Below, piece by piece: positions 38,957 through 49,395 of a stretch of DNA of 64,000 nucleotides. The position numbers and the translations under genes were made by a program. This DNA comes from Tritrichomonas foetus. Taxonomy: Eukaryota; Parabasalia; Tritrichomonadida; Tritrichomonadidae. Position 1 is the first letter of the stretch. Each line of letters starts with the position of its first letter. The stretch is from contig MLAK01000560.1 in assembly GCA_001839685.1 (NCBI GenBank), forward strand, positions 70,865-134,864, read 5' to 3'. The notes under the pieces are model-generated. The model ran no database searches and was not told the DNA's origin. It worked only from the letters and a program-made list of their open reading frames with translations.

Positions 38957-41236
38957 ATTTCTATAATGACATTTTTCCTCTTCTATTTTTCTCTATCAAT
39001 ACAACATGTAACGGGTAAATACTGTTCTTTAGAAAAATTAGTGTTTTGAAATCTTTCATTTTTCTGTATCAATTGAAAAGTGTTTGATGTGATGGATTCG
39101 ATTCGATGTTTTATTAAATATTGCATGATGCTTCAATTCTCACAATTTCATTAAAAATATTTTCATTGAATGTCTTTTCCAAATCAATTTTTGATTATAT
39201 ATCAAAATCACAAAAGAAAATTGTGATTGCAGATTCCATCAGTGAATTGCATTTTCCTTTCACAATGTTGTTTTCATTTAAAAAGTTTAATTTAATGAAC
39301 AAAATCAATAAGTTAAGACATAAATGCAACTTATAAAAATTCATAGTCATTTTTAAAATATGATGTCATGAATATCAAAAGGCCACAACCTAGACTTCTA
39401 ACTTTAGATTTTTATTAATATTTTAGTATGATGTGCAGTCTCATAAAAAACGTCATTTTTCGTTTTTGAGCAATTTTGTCTTTATGACAAAAAGATAATC
39501 AATTTACTTTTTTTTAACAAATATCACTGTATTAGGAAAACCCTGTATCATTCCCATTTCTATTTGGATGAATAAATCCAATTCGTTGTCTGGGAAAAGT
39601 GATTTTAGTGAAATAAAAATAAACGTATTTCTGGTTTGTGTAATTTTTGAATATCATATGAAGGGTGACGCGTCAGCTAAATCTTTTTTAATTTGGAGAA
39701 AGGTTTTATTGCACTTCAATTTTTCAAGAATTCATTCAGTTCTGTGTTATCATGAAAATTATATGGTTGATTTGTTTCGAAAATGATTTTTTTTTTTTCC
39801 GATAGAATTGACACTGGGTGGTTTTCTATGGTATAAAGATTCGATATCCATGAGCTGAGTGTGAGCTAGTTCAAAAAATAAAAATAACCATAAATAATAA
39901 AAAAGACAGAAATTCAATCAAAAATATCAGGTAAAACAAATGCTATATGATTTCTCGTCTAAAAAAATCAAGTGGGCAAGGTATCATCCTTTTGGTCGTT
40001 ATTATAATTTTTTGTGATTCGGGAATTCATTGTTATTTTTGAAATTACTTAAACATTCAGTTTTTGTCTTGTAGATATTGTCGATTTCTATTCACCATGT
40101 CGAAAAACGTGATTGAATTTTGATTGTTTTTTTTTTACCCCTTCAATCACCATAGAATTTTATTTCAAACGGATCTATTAAGTGCTTTTTCACAACTTTC
40201 TCTTTCAATTATATTTTGAAACATTTTGAACTTTTCAAAGAATTCAAAACAATTCAAAAAATTGAATGACACAAAAGAGAATTTTCAAATGCTCGTTCGG
40301 AGCTATTTCGATATTAACAAACGATTCCTCACTCTGGACAATAAAAGAAATTAAGGAAAAATTGTACATCGGATTAATGCAAAATATACCTACATCCTCT
40401 CTTTCATTAGCAGAAAATCTGAAATTTATTAAACGATTCATCCATTTGTATTAATAAATTCCCACTTTTTCTATTCCTTTGAATAATCATCATAGAAAGA
40501 AAATATCTCAACATTTGAACCATCTTAAGACCGATCACCGAGATGTTAAACATATTAAACAGATATATTTACTTTTAATTAATATGAAAGAGTTTTGAAT
40601 GCCAAGAAATGGAATTCCATGTGTTTTTTCATGTCAAAAAAGTATTCGTTAATTTTTTTTTTTTGATTTCTATTTCTATTTTTATATTTTGAAATCGATT
40701 AAATCAGATGTATACAAACCAAATAGTCTTAACGTACGAAATCACTAAAATGATCCTTATCATCAGTATTACTTAATGCCATCAGTCAAAAATCAAAACC
40801 CAAATAGCTAAAAGAATGACGAAAATTTCCCTTATCGCAAACTTCGCAAATGGCCGAATTCAAAAATATTTCGAAAATGATTCTGAAGAAGCTATTGTTT
40901 CAGTTTTCGGGTGATAAGTCTTTCAGTCAATTGTTAAATCTATTTTTTATAGTTATGAGCCATATTTATTCATAGTTTTGAAATTTTGCAACAATTAAAC
41001 CGAAAAAAGAGCGATTTTGGAGAAAGCCTAAAAAAAAATTGTGAGAAGCTTTTTTTCCAAGAATCACAAAGATTATAATACTGCTTCCCATAATTCTATT
41101 TACACTTCTTCTATCGATTTTTAATTAAAAATCGCGAAAATTTTGATAGTTTTAACTCAGTGATGTTGAATTAATTCAATTTCCATTTGACAAATATGAA
41201 TGTATTGAAATCTTTTCTGTCATAAAATTTTAGTAT

Positions 41237-41424
41237 ATGAAGAAAATAGACTGGCAGTCCTCAACAGCACATTCTCAAGCAGGGATACAGATACAACGAT
41301 TGAAAGACCAAATCAAGAAAAATGGAATCCAATATGTTTTTTTCCAGACTCGATGCCAAGTGAATTTTCTGATGACTCGCCATTTAGATGGCAAAACATT
41401 CGTAATCTTCTCATTGATGCCTAA
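41237..41424 (+). pseudogene. Frameshifted gene remnant at a T7 run
   Basis: A frame opens at ATG 41237 (KIDWQSSTAHSQAGIQIQRL) with an Inr-like TCATA at 41220-41224. At the T7 run at 41337-41343 the protein-like character moves to another frame, which continues PDSMPSEFSDDSPFRWQNIR and ends at a TAA at 41422-41424. The original frame instead runs into a Phe/Leu-rich tail to 41497. One base lost or gained in the homopolymer, by decay or sequencing error, would explain this. The family is not recognised. Confidence 0.3.
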
Positions 41425-42156
41425 ATTTTTTTTATTTATATCAAAATTATTAATATTTTTTTTATACTTCATTTTTGTATTTTGGAAAACATTATAATTT
41501 TCGATGGAGGGNCATATGATAATAAAAAGCACGATTTATGATCAGAAATAATCAAGATATTAATGCTATAAAATCACTTTTTATCTCTATAATTCTCAGA
41601 AATTTCTGTGGGGTTTATTTTTTTCTCACAATTTTTTTTTGGATTTGGTTTTCTCTGTATCTTGATTTTTAAATTATAATATTTATATATTATTAATAGG
41701 ATTACAATTAAATATTTTTTAGATGACAATAATATCAACAATTATTCATTTAGATCTCTCAATAGTCTTCTACATCTAGAGCTAGTTAGTTTGTATACAT
41801 CTATTAAATCACTTTTTCGATCAGATTTCATTTCAAAATTGTGCATGTAATTTTATTTCTTTTCTCAAATATTAGAAGATTAATTCAATTAAACTATTTT
41901 TCGAAATCATTCGATTTCATCAAGTGTTTTAAAATAATAATTCAGTATGCATACAATTATGAATATATAAAACGTTATTATTAAGATTTCCAATAAGAAA
42001 TAATAACTTTTTCAATATGATATTTTTCTTTCTCAGTCAATTTTATTGATGAAATCGAATTTAAATAAAATGTCATCTCAGTTTTCAATCATTCTTTTTT
42101 TTTATATCCAAACGTTTTGATTTTGAGCAATTCTTCTGAATTTCTGTGAAAAGTGT

Positions 42157-42166
42157 TCACTTCATT
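42157..42166 (+). promoter_or_regulatory. Tandem Inr-like motifs TCACT-TCATT
   Basis: Identical in sequence and spacing to the pair before copy 1; they end nine bases before the ATG at 42176. Confidence 0.5.
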
Positions 42167-42175
42167 TTAATAAAA

Positions 42176-42598
42176 ATGGGTTGTTCTTTTGGAGTTGAAC
42201 AAGTCCTCGCCTGCTTAGCCTTCGCAATCAACATTATTGCAGCTGCAGCTTATTTCAACATGTTTGAATCTCATACTGATGTTGAAACCGGATGCAATCC
42301 AGGTAACTATGGAAGGTTTTGCAACGCTTCCTTCTACATGGCATTTTCCGTTTTCGCTCTTGGTCTTGTTTGCCTCATCTTCGCAATTGCTGAACTTGGT
42401 TTAATGATCAAACCAGATTGGTTTTCATTTGTTGATTCGCCCTTTCTACGAGGTATAGTTTACATCTTATCAGGTATTGCTGTTCTTGGTGCATCAGGTG
42501 ATCTTGGTATTGCTGCAGGTGCCCTTCAAATGATTATCGGCGTTGTTCTTATTGTCTACTTCGTCGTTATTAAGGGCAAGGGTGGTTGCAAGTGCTAA
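42176..42598 (+). CDS. COPI-associated (TVP15-like) four-pass membrane protein, copy 2
   Basis: This 140-residue duplicate of the gene at 38471 has the same four helices, the MGCSFG start and the KGKGGCKC end. The two proteins differ at 19 of 140 positions, and 9 of these fall in the loop between helices 1 and 2 (residues 31-48). The remaining changes are mostly conservative within helices. Similarity of the DNA extends about 30 bases upstream of the ATG and resumes in a block 25-50 bases beyond the stop. Same orientation as copy 1. Both copies look intact. Confidence 0.75.
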   Translation: MGCSFGVEQVLACLAFAINIIAAAAYFNMFESHTDVETGCNPGNYGRFCNASFYMAFSVFALGLVCLIFAIAELGLMIKPDWFSFVDSPFLRGIVYILSGIAVLGASGDLGIAAGALQMIIGVVLIVYFVVIKGKGGCKC

Positions 42599-42898
42599 AT
42601 ATTGTAACCACACTTATTTCATTTCGTGAACCTAAAATATGATTTATTGTCATCAATCGCTTTTTTTATTTCTTCTTATTTATGCATATAATTATTAGAA
42701 ATAATTAGCTAAATATCACTTCAGGTTCTCATACTGATTGGAATTTATATGAAAATAATTTTCGCATATTATTTCTTTGATGGGGAAGCAAAAAAAAATG
42801 TAACTTTGTGACAATTCCCATTTACCAAAAGATTTATTTTTGTGAATTATTGTTAAAAAAAAAAAAGAATAACGATAAATCAAAAATATGCCTTTTTA
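42599..42898. other. Convergent intergenic region
   Basis: This lies between copy 2 and the 3' end of the UBR4-like gene. It holds the conserved block at 42621-42646 and A-rich runs near 42790 and 42855. No gene. Confidence 0.4.
42621..42646 (+). promoter_or_regulatory. Conserved 3' flank block, copy 2
   Basis: Matches 38931-38956 at 25 of 26 positions, 22 bases after the stop codon of copy 2. Confidence 0.5.
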
Positions 42899-45800
42899 TT
42901 ATTGAACTTGTGATTTAATCCATGTTTCTGGTGACTCACTTTCGGCAATAACTTTCTCCATCTCCAAATAAATGAAAGCACTCTTCAAATCAGCAATCTC
43001 AATAATTTCATCTTCGACTTCTTCTCCGAATTCTTTCCATTCATTGCATAACGACAGTCCATTTTCCACCACATTTTTCATGAACTCTGAAATCCACGGG
43101 TCACCATTATGTGGCGGAATTCGAATTCCTGCTTCTTCGGAAAAGTCTGGACGGGTTCCTGACGGCTTTTTCATCATTTTTTGCATTTTATTGATGATTA
43201 TGAACATGACAAGTGTTGGTTTCACTGCTTGAAATATGGTTTCTTTATTATCACCATTAAATACATCTTTAGGAAGCTTCCTAAGGAAGAGTTTAAGTAA
43301 TTTTAATTTTGATTCTTCCCATTCTTCAAGTGTGAGAATCCATAAAGAAAGAATTAAAGCATCACCTGGATCTTCGAGACCATTTATCATTTTTTCAAGT
43401 CTTTTTTCATAAACAACTCTTTGTGTCCAACGAGTTCCTTCACAATCTATGAATATATTTCCGATGTATACCAAAAATGGGAAGAGTGCAACAGTGTTTG
43501 GCATTGAGCCTCCACCTTTTGCAAATTCAACACAAGTTCCATTTCCAAGCTTAATTAAGTGATATTTCAAATCTTGTATTATATTTGCTGAATAGTCATT
43601 TATCTTACTCACATTTTCGTAATATTTAATCAAGTTATACCTGTACATATCTTCATTGATTGTTGGTGAAGGAATTGGAAGAATTGCATTACAGGGGCGT
43701 TCGCAATTTCGAACAGCAGCTGCTTCCCACTCAGAAAGGCTTTGTCTTGAATTTCCATGACGTTCACTAGGTCGTTCTCTGGCATGGCATCTATTGTGAA
43801 CACACACAAAATGTGTGGACGTAATTGAACACATTGAAACTCGGTTTTCGTAAACATAGAAACCAAGTTGTTCATTAGGTAAGTAACTATATCCTTCTTT
43901 ACAAATGCAGCATTCCCAATCATCTTCATCATCATTAATATCTTCAAGCATTTTCATGTAATCTGGACTAATTTCTCTTGTTGTTTCTTCCAAAACTCTT
44001 CGTTTTTCGGCTGCTGCTTTTTCTTTAGCGAGCTTTGAACGAGCTTCAATGGTTTCTTTAATGGTTTGTGCACAAATTGATGGCTCAGTTGAAGCATGTT
44101 CGATAACCATCGATGCAAGTTCACCAATTGATGCAGTAGATGTCATTGTTTCGAGTTCAAGAAGAAGTGGGATCAAATTTTTATCAAGGAACATTTGTTG
44201 TGTTTTGGAATGAGAACTAACCATGCCTGCTAATGTTTTAAGTAATGCAGGGAGAGATTTGTTTTCGACATTTTCTTGCCAGGTCTTTGACGTTCGATTT
44301 TCTGATGCTGGGAACAACTCTTGTAAGAATTTAACGGCATCTGTTACGAAAAGCTGTCCTAAAATGGCATCACGAATAGCATTTCCACTATCGTTGATCG
44401 GAATTGTTAATAAAAATTCACCAAATCCATTCAATAATGACAACGAAGTTGGATTTGCAAAAATGTTAAAGTCTTCAGCTGCATCTGTTGGCTTTAAACC
44501 ATTTAAGAAAAATGTTGGAACTTTTTCCATGAGATCTTTTGAAGTTGACGATAAAGGTGGAACTAAAGCTAAAATTGGACCTAATAAATTATCATTTTCA
44601 CGAATAATTGGTGTATTTAACGCTTGGAAAACAAAATCAATGTGTTTTCCTGGTAGTGTATCGAATTCTGGTAATTCATTAATGATTGAGTTTGTCAGAT
44701 AAATGATATCTTCAAGTAATTTTGGTCGTGGTGTTGAATCATTAAGAATGATATATTCCATATCATCGAATAATATTTCGATTAAACCTAACTTTCCAAG
44801 TTTCCTTCGATTATTTTGAATAGCAGAAAAGCATTTCAAGACAGTTATTGCATCAGTTACAAAAATTGGGGTTTTATCTTTCTTTAATGCTGAAATAAAA
44901 GGAACAAAGTTTTCTCCTTCAGATAAAACCTCTGTAAAGGCGAATTTAACTTCAGGGGATTCTTCTTCAGCTTCTTCTCGTGGAAATGAATTAATAATTG
45001 GCTCAGTGGCTTCGCCATCGAGTCCTTGAAGCCTACAAATAACTATCATTGGCGATTCACCTTTTGATGGTACCCAAACTTTTTTATAAACATCTTCAAT
45101 TGGTAAATCAAGTGAAATAATTTTTCCATCAACTAAAAGTTCCATTCCATTATCATCATCAATTAAACTTGTCATACCGAGATCAGTGCAAATCTTGTTT
45201 TTCACATGTCTCATTAATGTTCCAATGTTTCTTGACATTACTGGATCTTTTGGCATATGTCCAGGCATATAATCTTCTTGTCCACGACTCTTTTTAGTAA
45301 TTATTGGAATATTAAGAACAGGCGGCTTTGGTACAAGAATATTTGAAAGTTCACGAACAACGCTAGTGTGTCCAAATCTAATGGAATCGACAGCAGCAAC
45401 AATGAAAACTTTAGCACCATCTTTATTTGCATAAGTTATATTGTCTTCTTCATCAATAACAAATTCAGGAGTCATCAATCCCAATATTCCTTTCTTGATT
45501 AGGCTCAAACAATCATCTAAATATTTCGAACGTTGAATTATTAAACATCGTAGTGAGAAGAAAATATGAATCAATTGAATAACCAATTCCCTTCTTCGTG
45601 AGAGAATAAAGCGTGCATTGATTCCAGACGAAAAGAAAACAGTGAGAAGTTTTGTAAGCATATAAACAACACAACCAACAGATAAATCTAAAACTAAAGT
45701 GTGTTCAAGTTTTAGAACTTTTTCTACTTCTCTTTCTAAAAGTTTGACAATTTCATCAAAAAGACCAGAATTTAAAGCCGAACGTTGTTTTGCTGGATCA

Positions 45801-48800
45801 AGAAGAAGGAAACTTAAAACATCAATAGCTTGTTCATAATTCAAAGTAAACGAATCAACAGATGATAACATTTCAATAATAAATTTAGAGACTTTCTCGA
45901 AATGTTTAATTGATAGTTTTGATGCATCTTTCAAGAGCTGAGCAATGAGTTCACGTACACTTTGTGAAGTACAGTCGACAAGGAGTGTTTTCAATGTATT
46001 AAATGGAATTACTTCAAGTGGATCAACCATTTTAGTTTCTTTGTTTCTCCATGCATTGAAAATTGAAAGTTTTGTAAGAATTTCAGGTTTTCTTATAATT
46101 AAAGGTGATGATAAAACAGATGAAATAAGTGGTTGAAGAACCAAGGGCGTCATTGACCCATTTGCATTAATAAATTCTGTTGATACAGTTGCAGCATTAG
46201 CTACAGCTTCAAACCTTTGTGTTTTATAATCATCATCAATTCTACCAATATCACATAAAAGTCGAACAACATGCTGTGAAGGATTGGGTAACGAATCTCT
46301 AAAGATCGAAACAACTCTTTGAGTTAAATCAGGTCTAATTTTACAAAACATGAGTAAAGAACCAACAGCATCGGCTGTAAATGTGGTTGAATCAATAAAT
46401 GAAATCAACAAAGATGGTGCATTTAATGATTCAATTGCTTTGGTTTCTGCAGCTTTGGCTAAAAATGCAAGTCCTTTTCGAATAAACGTAGCTCGACAAT
46501 TATAGCACATGTTAGTATCAGGTGTATGATGACCATCAATTAAATTTAGGTAAACTCCAACTGATTGTCGAATTGCAGAAACATGTTGAACAATTTTAGT
46601 CAATTCTATAAAGTGTGACTTACATTTTTCATTATATAAATTGTTTAATTTGGAAATTCTATCAGCTACAGGAATCATTGTAGTTGGGGATAAAGTTTCA
46701 TCAATGGAATTTCTTAAAATATTCAAAGAAGCGAATATTTTATGTGCCTCACCCATTAAATCATCGCATTTTGCTAAAGATGTATCAATATCTTCTGTAC
46801 AGCTTACGCGTGTGTGAGAAAATGAAGGAATTGCAGTTAAAGACCAATCTAGTGAGACATAAGAAGAATTTCCACATTCACAACATATAAATCCATCTAA
46901 ATGATTATAATTAATATGTCGGCATTCTCTGCAATGATAAGCATTTTCACGGCATCGAGGACATAATCCAGATCGACGATCAGGGATTTCATTGTGACAT
47001 TGCGGACATCTCAAAACAAATCCATCGCTTGCATCTTCCCAGAATTCAGAAAATTGGAACTTAAAACATGTTGCAAATAATTGTAAAGGCAAGCTAACTG
47101 TTGCTTTTGTTGAATCTTTTGCGAAATTAAGGTCACTAACATGTCTCCAATTTGGAAGATCACCAAGAAGATCATTTGCTTGATTCAACTCAGCGGAAGA
47201 AACAAATAAACGAACAGTTCGAGGTGTTCGACTTCGTTTTTTAACATTAAAAGAAAGTGAAAATGAAGAAACTAAAAGTGGATTTCTCAATTTAACGAAA
47301 ATTGTATCATGAGTGTACTTCAGATCACTTTTCACTTCTTCAAGCTTCATTCTTGATGGAGGTCTTTCGGGATTGTTGCAGACACTGCATGGTTGAGAAT
47401 CCAAATATGAAGCTTGTACATCAATAAAGTTTGAAAGTTGGGTGTAGATGTGGGAATTAGGATGTAGCTGAATGGAAGTGAATTCAGTCTTTAACGATTC
47501 CATTAAAGCCATTAAAACTGGTAAAGGATCAGAAATTTTTGGAATAAGTTCTGCTAAAAAATCAAAAAATATGACAGAACGCGATCCATATCGACAAACA
47601 GCAGGAAAACATTTACAAACATAAGGAACAAGTGACTCTGGTTGTAAAAGAAGAAGTTGAGAAAGCTCAGTTCTTAATTTTTGTGATCCTGATGAAACAA
47701 ATAAATTCAAAGCGAATTCCAAATCATCAAATTTGGCTTTTCCAAGTCTTAAAAGTTGAGCACTGGCGACAATAAAGTTTGAATCGTATTCACTTGATAA
47801 AATAGATAATAAATTGTGAACTGTTTCTGGATTTTCATTCAAAAATGTGGTCCAATGTTCTGGATGCTTTTCTGCAATATTACCGATAGCATTTAAAACT
47901 TTGGACAGTTGAATTGATGATAGATATCCTAATGATAATCTAAATCCATTTGTTTGTTCAGAATGTGTGGCAATTTCAGAAGTCAAATTCATATATTGAA
48001 TCATATCACTGAAACAAAATGCTGCATTTTCATCACCATTAAATAATTGTGTCAAAACACATTTTCCAATATCAATTGTCAATCCAGAAACACAAAGCGG
48101 TTGTACAGCACCTCTGAATTTTTCTGAATCTTTCGGAAGCATATAATTAAATATTCGATATAATAATCTTAAAATTGCAGTGTGAATGAGAGCTCCAATG
48201 TCTTGGAATAGATTGGCAGGTGGTAAATATTCTAATGCAAGAGGCGATAAGAAAGAAAAGAGCTCAGGTGCTGAAAACTCTGATATTGAAATCGATGGTG
48301 ATGGATAATCATTGCGCGTGAGAAGTTTGAAAAGGACATCGAAAAATTCAGTTGTTGTAAATGATGGAAATGTAGTTGAAACAAAGTCAGTCAATCGAGC
48401 TGCACAGCATAATATTCCAACCGCAAATTGTGCAGCACCTGGCTTGTCGTAATCTGCATTTACGAGAAAGTTATGAAGTTGTTGAAATACATATTCGTTT
48501 TTGGCTGATTCTAATTCGTTATCGTCGCTAAGTTTTCGTGCTGTTATTGAATACAATAAATATAACCATTTGTATGAAGAAGAAGGAAGTAATTCCTTCA
48601 AATAAGTTTCTTCGTCGACGTTTTCTTGTTTCGTGAGTGGTGAAATTGAGACTATATCGCGAATTGCAACGAGTGTGTAGACGGAATTTAATGGTGGTCC
48701 AGAATGTAAGAAATTTGCAGCCTTAAAAAAAGCAAGATTCGTGTCTTCACCGACACCGTTTATAATTTTAGAAATTGGCGGAACTGAACTTGATGGATCA

Positions 48801-48826
48801 AGTTGGAGATTTAAAAACCTTTCCAT
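42899..48826 (-). CDS. UBR4: UBR4-type E3 ubiquitin ligase, short form without visible UBR box
   Basis: The protein has 1975 residues. Most of it is alpha-solenoid. A Cys-rich segment at about residues 610-655 (CPQCHNEIPD, CPRCRENAYHCREC, then CCECG) forms zinc-ribbon-like pairs. Near residue 800 is CYNCRATFIRKGL. The C-terminal catalytic region is highly characteristic of UBR4: DDWECCICKEGYSYLPNEQL near 1640, then HFVCVHNRCHARER, a SEWEAAAVRNCERPCNAILP stretch and GGGSMPNTVALFPFLVYIGN. This is the hemi-RING and UZI region that engages the E2. UBR4 targets N-degron and orphan proteins for degradation. Human UBR4 is about 5180 residues, and the N-terminal half and the Cys-rich UBR box are not seen here. 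Divergent from the dynein gene. Confidence 0.88.
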   Translation of the reverse strand: MERFLNLQLDPSSSVPPISKIINGVGEDTNLAFFKAANFLHSGPPLNSVYTLVAIRDIVSISPLTKQENVDEETYLKELLPSSSYKWLYLLYSITARKLSDDNELESAKNEYVFQQLHNFLVNADYDKPGAAQFAVGILCCAARLTDFVSTTFPSFTTTEFFDVLFKLLTRNDYPSPSISISEFSAPELFSFLSPLALEYLPPANLFQDIGALIHTAILRLLYRIFNYMLPKDSEKFRGAVQPLCVSGLTIDIGKCVLTQLFNGDENAAFCFSDMIQYMNLTSEIATHSEQTNGFRLSLGYLSSIQLSKVLNAIGNIAEKHPEHWTTFLNENPETVHNLLSILSSEYDSNFIVASAQLLRLGKAKFDDLEFALNLFVSSGSQKLRTELSQLLLLQPESLVPYVCKCFPAVCRYGSRSVIFFDFLAELIPKISDPLPVLMALMESLKTEFTSIQLHPNSHIYTQLSNFIDVQASYLDSQPCSVCNNPERPPSRMKLEEVKSDLKYTHDTIFVKLRNPLLVSSFSLSFNVKKRSRTPRTVRLFVSSAELNQANDLLGDLPNWRHVSDLNFAKDSTKATVSLPLQLFATCFKFQFSEFWEDASDGFVLRCPQCHNEIPDRRSGLCPRCRENAYHCRECRHINYNHLDGFICCECGNSSYVSLDWSLTAIPSFSHTRVSCTEDIDTSLAKCDDLMGEAHKIFASLNILRNSIDETLSPTTMIPVADRISKLNNLYNEKCKSHFIELTKIVQHVSAIRQSVGVYLNLIDGHHTPDTNMCYNCRATFIRKGLAFLAKAAETKAIESLNAPSLLISFIDSTTFTADAVGSLLMFCKIRPDLTQRVVSIFRDSLPNPSQHVVRLLCDIGRIDDDYKTQRFEAVANAATVSTEFINANGSMTPLVLQPLISSVLSSPLIIRKPEILTKLSIFNAWRNKETKMVDPLEVIPFNTLKTLLVDCTSQSVRELIAQLLKDASKLSIKHFEKVSKFIIEMLSSVDSFTLNYEQAIDVLSFLLLDPAKQRSALNSGLFDEIVKLLEREVEKVLKLEHTLVLDLSVGCVVYMLTKLLTVFFSSGINARFILSRRRELVIQLIHIFFSLRCLIIQRSKYLDDCLSLIKKGILGLMTPEFVIDEEDNITYANKDGAKVFIVAAVDSIRFGHTSVVRELSNILVPKPPVLNIPIITKKSRGQEDYMPGHMPKDPVMSRNIGTLMRHVKNKICTDLGMTSLIDDDNGMELLVDGKIISLDLPIEDVYKKVWVPSKGESPMIVICRLQGLDGEATEPIINSFPREEAEEESPEVKFAFTEVLSEGENFVPFISALKKDKTPIFVTDAITVLKCFSAIQNNRRKLGKLGLIEILFDDMEYIILNDSTPRPKLLEDIIYLTNSIINELPEFDTLPGKHIDFVFQALNTPIIRENDNLLGPILALVPPLSSTSKDLMEKVPTFFLNGLKPTDAAEDFNIFANPTSLSLLNGFGEFLLTIPINDSGNAIRDAILGQLFVTDAVKFLQELFPASENRTSKTWQENVENKSLPALLKTLAGMVSSHSKTQQMFLDKNLIPLLLELETMTSTASIGELASMVIEHASTEPSICAQTIKETIEARSKLAKEKAAAEKRRVLEETTREISPDYMKMLEDINDDEDDWECCICKEGYSYLPNEQLGFYVYENRVSMCSITSTHFVCVHNRCHARERPSERHGNSRQSLSEWEAAAVRNCERPCNAILPIPSPTINEDMYRYNLIKYYENVSKINDYSANIIQDLKYHLIKLGNGTCVEFAKGGGSMPNTVALFPFLVYIGNIFIDCEGTRWTQRVVYEKRLEKMINGLEDPGDALILSLWILTLEEWEESKLKLLKLFLRKLPKDVFNGDNKETIFQAVKPTLVMFIIINKMQKMMKKPSGTRPDFSEEAGIRIPPHNGDPWISEFMKNVVENGLSLCNEWKEFGEEVEDEIIEIADLKSAFIYLEMEKVIAESESPETWIKSQVQ

Positions 48827-49395
48827 TTTTTTTGCATCTTCAGAAAATTTTCAAGTCAATAATTGAAAAATCATCAGAATAATCTCAGAAAAATTGAAAA
48901 GTGAAAATTGACCAATTATAAAATTGACCAATTTTACTCAAACACATCAAAAAACTCTATCGGAACGGCATTCATAGATCCCATTGATTAACTGAGGAAA
49001 ACTGAAGTACTTTGAATGAAATGATATTGTATTGTTTCTATATAGATATCTAACCTATATACCTTAGTCTACCATTTACTACACTTTTCTAGAATATTTA
49101 TCAATTCGTAGTGACTAATATCCTTGATAAATATCATAATAAAATATTTTATGAATTTTCATGCTATATTTTTTGATAGTGGGCATAATAAAAATTACTG
49201 ATATTCAGTAAAACGAGAGATTTTTCTAGAATAGTATCATTTAAAATTGAGATCTGTTTCCTGAAAACTCATATTCAATTTGTATTTGGCCATGATTTCA
49301 CGTGCTATCACAATTTTCAATCATTTACAACAATTTATGGAGAATTTGAATTAATAAACGGCAATATATCGTTATTTAAAAATTTGTCTATCGAG
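48827..49395. other. Divergent intergenic region UBR4 / dynein
   Basis: 569 bp hold the promoters of both large genes. No TCAYW motif lies within 25 bases of either ATG, so these promoters may use a different core. No gene was seen. Confidence 0.4.

Larger units (their letters stand above)
38894..42156. other. Long spacer between the COPI-associated gene copies
   Basis: About 3.3 kb without a sound gene. Besides a frameshifted remnant at 41237-41424, short protein-like frames include 39568-39786 (72 codons, TCATT 16 nt upstream), 40266-40454 (62 codons) and 40816-40914 (33 codons, MTKISLIANFANGRIQKY). None is recognised, and all could be chance or decayed gene pieces. A single undetermined base lies at 41512. 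Confidence 0.35.

Noticed and set aside
40244..40454. Overlapping 62- and 65-codon frames on opposite strands
   Set aside because: They are mirror images of each other, and neither shows a recognised motif or a clear promoter.
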